NCBI RefSeq assembly: GCF_026151205.1 | Contig: NC_087072.1 | Span: 25,571,799-25,635,798, forward strand | Length of the DNA: 64,000 bases | Direction: 5' to 3' | DNA from: Bolinopsis microptera | Lineage: Eukaryota > Ctenophora > Tentaculata > Lobata > Bolinopsidae | Shown here: in pieces, positions 47,281-58,413 of the stretch | Layout: the number at the start of each line of letters is the position of its first letter | Numbering within the stretch: the first letter of the stretch is position 1 | Made by a program: the position numbers and the translations under genes | The notes under the pieces: model-generated | The model's database searches: none | What the model was told of the DNA's origin: nothing | What the model saw: the letters and a program-made list of their open reading frames with translations, nothing else

Positions 47281-48020
47281 ATTTTTCTTTAAATCATAAC
47301 ATTTAAGGTCGGCTTACAGGAATTTCTAATTTTTATTATAAATACTGTTGAAAATTTGTTGCATCAATTGCATTTTTGTATTGATCACTTTATTTTACAA
47401 TATTGAAAATACTTCAAATAACTTTTTACATCAAAATGTCTTATCAGCTATAAAACGTCTTATCAGCTAGTTAAAACATTCTGCCACCTTATGTTAGGTG
47501 TTATTGATTTGAAATTGATCTTTAGGAACTAATCTATATAATGTCTTAGTAGACAGAGGCAACTTCTGTGTCAGATATAGCTTTGGAGGGAGTAAATTAT
47601 ACCGAGACATAGAATATTTGCATAATAAAGGAGGATCATGATAAATAACTTGACCATTTCGACCACCAATGTCCTATTGTGAGTTGGTATTAACAACAAT
47701 TATAATTATTAGTATAGATTAAGACAATTGTAATTCTTTACATTACACATGTAATTGTACTCCTACAAGTTCTAAGGTCGTTTGGTAAGAATACTCCTGA
47801 TTTATTATTAATGAATGAATTATGAATTTAATCCTCAATAATATCAATCTGGTAAATTAACCGCAGGATAATTGTAACCATCTAATAATGACGTTCTTGG
47901 CACACCTCTGGGTGTGCATTAATGAGTGTGTTGCCTCGAAGCAGTAAAGTAGAGTAGTAGATGCAGTAAAGTAGATGCTAAAAATGATGGTATCATCATT
48001 ATATCTGATTTTGCCCGTCA
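47281..48020. other. Unassigned intergenic DNA
   Basis: AT-rich sequence without a supported gene or RNA. Short direct duplications occur (GTCTTATCAGCTA twice near 47437-47470; AGTAAAGTAGA words near 47945-47975). Confidence 0.35.
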
Positions 48021-48024
48021 CAGC

Positions 48025-48180
48025 CAGTGGCGTAACGTTGCCTGTTGGCGCCCCCGCCGAAAAAGCGCCCCCCTGTTGGCACCCCCTCCCCTGTTGGTGC
48101 CCCTCCCTAAAATTGAACAAATTAGGTGATTTTAGAGAATACGTCGGTAAAATCTCTAAAAAAGTGTGTACAGAGCAAAA
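48025..48180. repeat. Dispersed GCGCCCCC-rich repeat, copy 2
   Basis: GTTGGCGCCCCCGCCGAAAA, GCGCCCCCCTGTTGGCACCC and CCCTAAAATTGAACAAATTA follow in the same order as at 45195-45360. It abuts the left edge of the large palindrome. Confidence 0.65.
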
Positions 48181-49019
48181 CATTACAATATATTTGGAAA
48201 CAAACCACACTCCTAGTTAAACATCCCACACAGTCACGGAAGTGTGTTATGACGCACAGCACCTGTTTATTATGACGTTATTTAATATGGGATGGGAGTC
48301 CAGTATTTTGTACCGGGATTGACAGGGCCGTGTAAGTAAAGTTTGAAGAGTTTTACTGTTGAATCATGCTACGTGGTGCGACTGAATCGTTTCAGGCAGT
48401 TAGATTGGAAATAAAGGTGAAGAAAGTGTGTTTTTCAGTATCGAATAACGTATAAATTATAACAAAAAGGCGTTTTGATTTCAGAGATTATTAAGTGTAA
48501 CACGTGTAGTTCCTGGCAAATGTTCAGTATTGTACTTAATTTTGGTGAGAAGTTTCTTTTCAGTATCGCATATTATCCTAAATTCGATCAAAAAGGCGTT
48601 TGATTTCTGAATTATTCAGGTTAAACACCTGGCAGATTCTCAACGGAGAAGTCTTGTACATAATTGTAAAAGTAATAATAGAATTTGTACGGTTACATCT
48701 CGTATTACCGAGAGAATTTCTACACTTATCAATTAAATCTCCGACAGGTCTGATGAGAGACGGTGGTATGTAATTACGTTACCGGTAGATCAGTTAATCT
48801 CGATAATTATTGATGAAAAGAGTATTATACAGCACACAAGCTTAACCCCTGGCAATGCGCAGGGATTATAATTCAATTTTCCCGAGCGACGCGCGGAATA
48901 ATTTATAATAATTCGAGTGCGAAGCACGAGTGATTAGTATGAAAATAACCCCAGACGTGCTTAGCACGAGGGATATTTCTAATAGAACTTTAGCGTGCCG
49001 GGTTATGTGTTTATAAACC

Positions 49020-49795
49020 GCCTCCGTTTAGTGCTATGGTCCCACAGAATCTGACATTTTACCTTAATGTCTAGCTATATGAGATCTGTAATTGAAAATA
49101 TGAAATTGGAGATAAGGTGACTACCTACAAAATCAATAGTAATACAATGTTACAACTAATGATAGCTATGACATTTTGAAATTGCGTTATATCTAAACAT
49201 TATTCCCTCAGTCAGAACGTGAATGAATATCGGCTAAGTCGTCGAGTTAAGCCTGGCAAGCGATAAAAGGTGGAGTCTAAATCTGTGATATCGAGTCATG
49301 AAGTTCAATCCAATTAACCGACTATATTACATGGCTTATATCAAGACACGACAAAATTAACCGACAAAATAAAATTTAACCGGTCCGAGACAAGTTCTGG
49401 AAACTGTTCCAATACAATTAATGTAAAGTTTAAGTTATGTAAGCTAGTGGTGGTTGGAGTTTTGCCACAGCCTGCAATAAGACCGATAGCGTAGATCACG
49501 TGTATTATAGTTCCATACGTTAAGGCCATAGGTCAAGTTACTTTTGTACCAATGCCGTCGTAGTATTAGTCACTGCTACACATCATCAAAACAAGTGGCA
49601 GTGCGCGAGTTAGAATTCTCGTGATAATCAAAACAAAACAAATCTATGTTGAGCAAATAGGCGGGCGGATTATAGAAACTATGCCCGGGGTTATACATTC
49701 ACGGGAAAAACTAACAGCGGAGCGGATAATCAATAATCTATTTTAGCGGAGCCGGGATATCATAAGCTTATTCTCTCCCGGAGGGGTTTAATAAC
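49020..49795. mobile_element. TIR element, copy 2 (inverted)
   Basis: A diverged reverse-orientation copy of 5613-6377, from TTATAAACCGCCTCCG to CCCGGAGGGGTTTAATAA, with the hairpin tail on its left side (about 48850-49015). It shares the AGTTTCTATAATCC-type and GTGCGCGGTTGAAATTC-type internal words in complement. Confidence 0.7.
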
Positions 49796-52585
49796 TTTGT
49801 ACACACAGGGGGAATTGACTAACGGCATGTTGAATGAAGACAGGTTGAGAACTGTGAATATAAACTATATAAAACAATAGGTTTGACAAATGAGCTGCCA
49901 AAAGTTTTTAAATTAAATCATATTTAAGATTACAGCAACACCTTATACCGCATCAAAACAGCGCTATCATACTACACTAACACTATTGTGGAATATATGA
50001 AAATTATGGCTCAATAATAAATACCACGACCAACTGATGAAATTCTCAGATTCTCAGAGTCTACAACCTTAATCATCTGACACCGACGCTTCACTGAAAA
50101 TTGTAAAAGATAAATAAGCAAGCAAATAAGCAATTAAACAGCGGCATGGTGAAAACTTGAGTAATGGAGTAATAAAGGCATGGATAATTGCTCTTTTTAT
50201 ACGGTGGGGGACGTCGTGCGAGGTCAGCCTCTTAGGCAGGCTGGACATCTGAAACGCAAGAAGCACCTACAATCAGCAGTCCCTTGAGAGGTTTACTCAG
50301 GTCTCCATGAGGACGTATGTTAGGGAAGACCACAAACAATTGCTAAAGCCAGATTTAATAAACAAGTTCCGTCAAGAACACGTATTTATTTGGAGGGACG
50401 CCGGAACGGTCAGCCAATGACAAGGTCAGGATTTAGTCAGTGGTAATAGCAACAAGCCGGGTTGTTTTTTGTTAGGGTTTACCTTTTTTAGGAGAACGAG
50501 GAGTTGCCGGATTTGGTTGTAGTAATTGTTATTTGAAGCTGAGTTATGTTATCAGCTGAGCAACAATTCCTGGAAATCTTGTTTGCGTAAAAATAGCCTT
50601 AGTTACGGAGCGTAAAATAGATCAATGCAACTGAATCCACTGAATATGTTGAGTGGAGTCGTGAGAAAATAAGATTGGAAATTAGTTGTTTCTATTTGTC
50701 CCTCTGCTTTTGCGAAACGATCCTTTGCAAACTTTGTTTAAAGTCTACAGTTTTTTCGTAGAACAGGAAATGTTCGTCACATTTCTACGAATTGCGAGAG
50801 AACTTTTACCTTACGAGTGGACAATATTATTAGTGATTGACATAAGTTTCCGGTGATTTAAATTGATTGGAAAACGAAAAAATATGGAAATTTTTAACCT
50901 AAAAACCGTCAACATTTTCGTGACACCCAAATTAATCAAGGTTGTTTGGGATTTTGTTCATCTCCTTAGTTTACAAAATGAAGGGCCTTAACTTACTTAT
51001 GCTCCTGCCAGAGGTATAGAGACCGACAGTTTGTGTTATCTATCCACTAGATGGCAACTAATCCCGAAATTTCACCGGCCATGGCCAATAAGGTTATTGA
51101 CAGAGCTTGCCTGATTTTTAAAGGAACGTGTCCCAATTGTTTTAAAGCAACTCAATGATGCGAATACTAGTGGTTCATTAAATTGTTTGATGAATCAATA
51201 ATTTATAACTTACTATAATTGATGAGAGATTAGATATGAAATCGCGTATAATGAATTCATAATAAAGGGCCTTCTGATCGACGAGATTTCTGAAGCTTTT
51301 GTGAGAATAGCGTAAGAAATTAATATGCGAAAATAAGTATGTTGACCTAAATTTTGAGTAGTCTAAATATGAATTTTTTTTCTGCGAAAAAACCACCGAC
51401 TTTCGTACCATTTAAATAAGTCCGTAAGGTACCTACAGGTTTATTACTAAGGTGAGGTTCGTGTCAACACTATTCTAAAGTACTCGTTACTATAAAACTT
51501 TCTATGTCAAGAAACAGAAATATTCTCTAAGGGAAACGTTCTCTCGCAATTCGTAGAAATGTGCACGAACAGTTTCCTGTTCTATCAACGAAAAAGCTTG
51601 TCAACTTTAAACAAAGTGTTGCAAAGGATCGTTTTCGCAGAAACTTCCGAGGGACAAATTGAATCATAAATTCAATCGTTAGATTTTCTCCGCACTCCTT
51701 AAATATCAGTTGGATTCAGTTCATTGATCTATTTACGCTGGCCGTAACTAAGAGCTATGTTTGACGCAAACAAGATTGTCCGATAATTGTTGGCTCAGCC
51801 CTGCATAACATAATACAGGCTCAACAACCACTTAAAGCAACCAAGTCCCGGGCCAAACTCCCCGCGTCTCTCCCTGTAAAAAAAGGTAACCATCCGGCCT
51901 TGGTTGCTATTACACCTGAACTAACTGGACCTTGCCATTGGCTGACCGTTCCGGCGTCCCTCCAAATAAATACGTGTTCTTGACGGAACTTGTTTATTAA
52001 ATCTGGCTTTACCATTGTTATGTGCCCCTACATACTTTCCCTCACTGGAATGACCTGATTTAACATCTCACGGGACTGTGCTGATGTCTATGGATGCATC
52101 TTGCGTGTCATGTCCAGCCTGCTACAGGTGACCTCGCACTACGTCCCCCACCGTATAAAATGCTCAAATATCATGACCTTTACTTACTCATGCTGTAACC
52201 AAGTTTACCCTTCGGCTGTTTATGTGCTTATTTGCTTGCTTATATCTTTTTTAAATATACTAGGTGATAGCGTTGGTTCCGATGATTATGGTTTACGTCA
52301 TGCCTCTTGAGAATCGGAGAATTTCCTAATTGGTCCGTGTTTATTTGATTATGAGCACATAATTCATAAACCACAATAGGGTTCGTTAGTGTTAGGTAGA
52401 TTAATAGCGCTGTTTAGCTGAGGTATAAGTATGTGCTGTAATTACTTATATGTTAATTTAACACTGGGTTTGGCAGGCGCATTGTCAAACCTATTGTTTT
52501 ATATTCCTTGTTTATATTCACAACTTCGTCAACCTGTTCATTCTCAACATGAGCCGTTAGTCAATACCACTGAGTGGTACAAAAG

Positions 52586-53390
52586 TTATGAAACCCCTAT
52601 CCGGATAGAATAAGATCTGATAATCCCGGCCTCCGCTGCTAAAAAAATTTAAAAATCCCGGTCTCCCGCTGTTATTTATTCGCTCTGATGAATAACCACC
52701 GGCAATAGTTTCTATAGATCCGTCCCCTCTAATGTTGCTCCAACAAGATTTGATTTGAGTCTGATATTCCGACGAGAATTCAACCGCGCACTGTCACGTG
52801 TTTGATGATTTGTTTCACTGACGAACTACTACGACCGCATTGGTAAAAAATTCACTTGACCGTAATGGTGCTTAACGTAAGGAACAGTAAATAAACTTGA
52901 TCTACGGATCGGTCTAATAAGCAGGCCTGGCCAAAAAACTCCACCACACTGCTTACCTTACTTAAACTCTTTCATTAATATGTCTATTGGAACAGTTCCG
53001 GAACTGTCTCGAACGGTTTATACATTTGATTTTTCCGGATAATTTGTCTCGTGTTTGCTATAAGCCATGTATATAGTCGTCTACTTTGATGAACTGCAAG
53101 ACACGATATCATTAGTTAGCTCACCTTTAATCGCTTGCGCTAGGCTTAACTCGACTCCCCTGTACTCGGCGAGATCATTCATCGTTCTACTGAGGAGCGA
53201 ATAATTGTTAGATATAACGCCAATTTCAAATGTCATAGTACCATAGTTTTGGACTATGTATTTACTATGTATTGTGTAGGGTAGTTCCCCCATTTCCTTT
53301 CATATTTTCCATACTGAGCTCATATAGCTAGATATTACATAGAAGTAAAATGTCAAATTGTTTGGACCTACCACTAATCCCGGAGGGTTT
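52586..53390. mobile_element. TIR element, copy 3
   Basis: A same-orientation copy of 5613-6377: AAACCCCTATCCGGATAGAA at the left end, CAACCGCGCACTGTCACGTG inside, and TCCCGGAGGGTTTAG at the right, followed by the hairpin tail to about 53570. It is noisier than copy 1, with many single-base indels. Confidence 0.7.
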
Positions 53391-54240
53391 AGTACACAAA
53401 AAACACCGGCACGCTTAAGTTATACTTGAAAATAACCTCGCGCTAAAGCACGTCGGGGTATTTTCATAATAAGTCCCTCGTGCTTATCGCCACTCGAACA
53501 TAAAAATTTTTTCTCGCCGCCGCGTCGCGGAAAAATTTGAAATATACATCCCGTGCGCAGCCGGGGTTATTGTTGCTTATAAGTACTGCGTATTCCAAAG
53601 ACTCAAATTTAGCGAGCTTAACTGATCTGGTAACGCTAATTTTATCATCAACTGATCGTTGATTAATTGATAAGCTGATAGCAATTCATTCTCGTGTATA
53701 CGTGTGTAACCGAGTACAAATCTTTTATTAACTTTTTAGCGAAGTTATGTACAGAGACTTCCTCCGTAGAAGAATCTGCCAGGTGTTTAACCTGATATAA
53801 TTCAGAAATCAAAAGCCTTTTAGATCGAATTTAGAGATAAGAGGCGTACTGAAAGAACTGGCTACTTCTCACCTAAACAGTTAATACAATACGGAACATC
53901 TGCCAGGAACTACCAACGTGTTCAAATTTAATAATTCAGCAAATCAAAAAACGCCGTTTTATGATTTACATGTTATACGATTATATCGATACTGAATACA
54001 ACTTCCTCACTTTCATTGTTCCAATCTAAACTCCGCTGACGCGATTTCAAAGTCACACGTAGCAGATGCAAACGAAAAAACTCTTCAGAACTAATACCGT
54101 CCCTGTCCCCGGTACAAATACTCGACTCCATCCATATTAATTAACGGACATTATAAACAGTCTGTGCGTCCATAACACACTTTAGTGGACAGTGTGGGTA
54201 TGGTTTAACTAGGTAGTGTGGATTTGTTTCTCCAATTGTA

Positions 54241-55541
54241 GTCATTAAAGCAATGGTTTTGTCGTTGTCTTTTTGGATATGTCTCTTTTTCGTTCTGCGG
54301 AGCCCGTGCCTTATCTTGCTGAGTTTTGCGCTGATTTATATGTTTGAAACGATGTTTAATGTTTTGTTAATGGAAGTAAATGAACGCAGAGTGGAGTCGC
54401 TGGGGTAAGCATATTCTACTGACACTAATATCAGTAGCTGTAATAATATCTAACTAACCCTTTATTATACTTTTAGCTACAGACGCCAAAAAGATATGAC
54501 TACGTTTTTGTTCGACGTCGGATTCAGTCGAGAGGGTCAACTCGTGTAAGATTTATTGAAAATAATATTAAAGCTTGTTATACATAATAATATAAGTAAA
54601 TTAATATTAGTAATATTAGAATTTTTAGTGATTATAAATTTTATTGAGCATATTATGAGAAGTAATTATGTTGTGTATATCGTGTTTTTAGTAGCACCCG
54701 AGTCCATTGATTGGCTGATTGCTGAATCCAGCCTTATGACATTCGACCATATTGTCATAATTTTGCACATCCTCTTTGATAACATTCCATATTATTTCAG
54801 ATAAGATATGCATCAGTTGGTCCGACCAGTTTTGACGAATGTCTCCAAACAGGAACCCGTATGAGTGCGCGGGTTGCTTGGGGCGTTAGTTAAAATTTCA
54901 TTCATATTGCGATGTTACATAATTGTTAATAAACAGTAAAACTGTCTTGCTCTATACGGGTATTTCTAATACCGTGCATCACCTGGTTCTTTCCCCCGAA
55001 TGGCCCGGTATTAGAGATTTCACTGTAGTGTTTTTGAACCAGATTCAAAATTAGATAGTGCGATTGAATGGTGGGTTATGTTGGGGATGAGTCGTATAAG
55101 AAGGGGTCATCGAAACTCATTAGCACATAGTACTGTAGTGTTATTTATATCAAGTTAGTCACATGCGGAACATTGCTCCAATAATACAAAAATAAGTGGA
55201 AAAAATCTCACTAATACATGATAGAACTATAGCCCCCAACGGGGTAACCACGCATCCCCAATCATAGCTATTCCAGATTTGAAATCAGTTATCATTGCAC
55301 AATTTGCAGACGCTAAGGCCTAGCTATATTTGTCGGTCACTAATGATGATTGATCTAACAGGTCTCATGCAATCGATGGCTGCGCATCCTTGCACAGTTC
55401 CGGATACATAGTTGACTAAAATATTTTCATGAATTAATATATTTCCTGTATTAATCCTACGACCTCAGATAGCCGCTACGACCACCGGACTGGTTATGAT
55501 AATTGGGCGATAACCACTAACACGCTATCATTGATTTACAG
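54241..55541. other. Possible upstream exons of the next gene
   Basis: Two short open segments with splice-like edges lie here: 54479-54542 (after TTTTAG; GYRRQKDMTTFLFDVGFSRE) and 54801-54858 (after TTTCAG; IRYASVGPTSFDECLQTGT). They look like coding sequence and may belong to the gene at 55542-57086, but the phase of the second does not join the exon at 55542, so I leave them unassigned. Confidence 0.3.
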
Positions 55542-57086
55542 CGTAATCATCAAGAGACTATCGAAGAAATCGGTGTACGATTACAGTGTGCTAGGAGGTT
55601 AGTTGTTCATCTCTTGTTATGTTTGGTTACTTAGTTACTATATAACTACAGAAACAACATATGTATGTGGATAAGCATAACTTTCTGTCGGAAATGGTTA
55701 AATTTCCTGTTCTTTTAGGATTGGTTCTGAGGATGGAATTGCAAACATTTCCTGTTCTTCCTCTAAAGTCCGATGTAATGTAAAGTAGTTAGTATCTACG
55801 TCCAACGTTTCAAATAGGTTCAAACGTGACGTCTGACAAAATCTACTGATGTATTGATGTATAGATTTAGGAAGATAATGCTGTAAACAGTTATGTAAAT
55901 TAAAATACAGTCACGGCTCTGGAGATAAAATGTACAGCCATAGTAAAGGAAATACTTAGTAATTTCGCTTACTAGACGGAGACTCACAGACATGTTAGAA
56001 ATAAGTGAAAATCCGCTCCATACACTCCCCAAATTTAACAAAACGATGTTCGTTAATATACATATACCACGTGACGTTCATCAAAGCCACATGACGGTCA
56101 GCAAACGCACTAGACGCATCAAACCACGTAACTAATGAAATCACATGACGATCATCCCTAATGTAGTGATGCGAGCTACAGACAAGTGGCGGTGATGATA
56201 GCAGTTGGGCAGCATCCAAGAGGATTGGACAGATGTGTTAACCAACGCCGCCGACTGACGATTACGCTGACAGGCGCCGGAGATCAGTTAATTAGTAGAT
56301 ATATAATCTCTAATTATCTAACTCATTAGTTTAAGCATTAAATTTAACAGCATGAAGCAGTATGGCGGCAGTCCCTAGGGTATCGGATTGAAAATTGATT
56401 CGTTCGAATCATAAACGCGTTTTCTGAGACGAGCCCGATCTATACACATAGTATGGAATTTTGTGTGGCAGGATTGAAAAGTTGTAAATGCTATAACATC
56501 ACCGGTAAAAATTCAACTGTAACTACAGTAACAATACAACAACCAGGTTCCTGATGTTTGGTTTTACGCTACATGACGAAACAGAAGAGTGCAAGGCCAC
56601 TGACACTGACCCTAGCTCACAGTCACTTAACATACTGGCTAACAGACTGGTGCAGAAGAGAGGAATCCTGCCCGGCTCCGACCTGACACTAAACACCCAG
56701 GTATGTTGCATGAGTCTCAATATATCGCATTAATAGTCTAATTAAACCTCATTTGAAAGGAATTTTACGTGACCCCGCATCCACCTTTGAAGATAATATT
56801 GCAAACTGTAAATAACAATATTGATGTTTTGATTGTGGGCTTCTTGACATTTCGTCTGCCCCGATCCCCGCAAATTACGTAATGTATATCTTGCAAAGAT
56901 CCGATGACCCGGTATCACATGTATCGTCAAAACGACACACTATCTTTATAATCACCAAAGAATAAATGCATCTAACTAATTGTAATGTTTTCACGGTTAG
57001 AGGGCTCAAAAGTTAAATATGAAATAAAAATGTATCCAATATTATTTCAGGTGACAATAAGATTCGATGATAACGGAGACATCTAA
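55542..57086 (+). CDS. 3' part of an unrecognised gene
   Basis: Three exons with matching phases: 55542-55597, 56547-56700 and 57051-57086 (TAA). They encode RNHQETIEEIGVRLQCARR, then FLMFGFTLHDETEECKATD followed by SLNILANRLVQKRG and LPGSDLTLNTQ, and the end VTIRFDDNGDI. The pattern of alternating hydrophobic and charged segments suggests a small folded alpha/beta domain. I cannot assign a family. Earlier exons probably lie between 54.3 and 54.9 kb. The introns use GT-AG sites. Confidence 0.5.
56350..56415 (+). repeat. Weak SINE/tRNA-like segment
   Basis: TATGGCGGCAGTCCCTAGGG followed about 30 bases later by GATTCGTTCGAATC resembles the A- and B-box order of a pol III promoter. It is inside an intron of the unrecognised gene. 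A cloverleaf could not be drawn. Confidence 0.2.
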
Positions 57087-58397
57087 GACCGGTTGAGAAC
57101 CACACAGTGGTGCTGTCTACCCAGCATGATGCTCAAATTAACGCAGGTTCAACTGAGGAATGACATCATTTCAAGATTATGTAACTGATGTGAAGACTTT
57201 TTGACATGGGCTCTATCTTGGTATTGGATACCTTGATAATCTTCACAATATATAAACCACTGTTTTGACAGCTGCTATTTACTTACACTGGCTGCAGAGG
57301 GTCGTGCCCCTTGCTCGGCCCTAAGTTGTGGTAGTTTAACCACAATTTAACCACAGCTACACCGCATTTTTATGTAATCTAAGTATCATTTTAAACTAAT
57401 GCTGTAAGATAGCATGACACCTGTCCATGGAAAGGACCATGGAAAGAGCCAAGATGCAGCAGATGCTGCCCAATCTTACTTTACTCCAAAACCACAGTTG
57501 TAATCAACTATAATCAGAATCATGATTCTCCAAAATGTTACTCTTACCTCATTCACAGAAGAAGCCGGATGTAATAATCAATAATTAAACTGATCTGTGT
57601 ACTTTTGTTAAAACTTTCTAAGGCTACACCAGCGATATTATTCAAGAATGTACCTAACAGCTCACTAAAAATGTATCAGAATACGTACACTCCAATTTCA
57701 TCTCGCAATACCAATTGAAAGGCATTACACAAAACCTATTAAAATTAATTGTAGGAAACCAACACCTACGCTATCCTCCTCTGGTCTACCTCGCCAAGAA
57801 TTCATTAATTGCCAATTTGACGGCTGTATACATCCCATCAAGCACCTTGTATGTACTGTGTACTGTACAACTTGACTACATTGTATCCACTGTAATATTC
57901 AGTACATCTAATCATTGCATGCTTCGTTGATCTCTTGAAAACAACAGTGTCTGCCGAAGTTTCGATATTTTAGCTTCTGAGGAATTCTGGGTGATACGGA
58001 AAACAAAATCTCGTGGTTTTGAGCACTGCCCAGTTTAACCGACCAGTCTCATCAAATGTCTAGTCAAAAGTAGAAAGTTGACCCGTAGTGACGCTCCTAG
58101 GCGCAAATCTCTGATGTGAGATATCGTGAAATTAATATAGTTGCATGAAATTAATAAAGTTGTTGTGTTTTTAAAGCAAACTTTTCCTGGTTGGTAGATT
58201 TCCTTTATCATCGAATTCCCGTTGCTATAGGGGATTCCAGAACATTCAAACATTTCAAATACCAAGCGTCAATCATCTCCTCTCGTGCGAAAATGTCTGA
58301 ACAATATCGATATTGAGTAAATTCCTTTATTTTCAAGAATATTCTACAACCTTCTCGCTCAACAACCTTCTCGTTCTAACACTAATACTATTTGCAG
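57087..58397. other. Intergenic DNA between two plus-strand genes
   Basis: No exon can be supported. It should contain the end of the gene before it and any 5' exon and promoter of the gene after it. Confidence 0.4.
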
Positions 58398-58413
58398 GCC
58401 TCTGAAGCAGGAG

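Larger units (their letters stand above)
48180..54240. repeat. 6-kb imperfect palindrome
   Basis: The left arm (about 48180-50830) is repeated as a diverged reverse complement in the right arm (about 51500-54240). Matching points include CACACTCCTAGTTAAAC (48207) with its complement near 54210; GGGACGCCGGAACGGTCAGC (50395) with its complement near 51945; and GCGAGAGAACTTTTACC-type sequence (50790) opposite 51540. The centre is near 51200, with a spacer of about 0.7 kb. The arms differ by many small indels and substitutions. Each arm contains one copy of the 765-base TIR element in opposite orientation. No transposase was found in either arm or in the spacer. Confidence 0.8.

Noticed and set aside
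48180-54240. Giant virus-like transposon (Polinton type) with terminal inverted repeats
   Set aside because: The arms are long inverted repeats, but the 0.7-kb spacer has no polymerase, integrase or capsid gene, so there is no support for that class.
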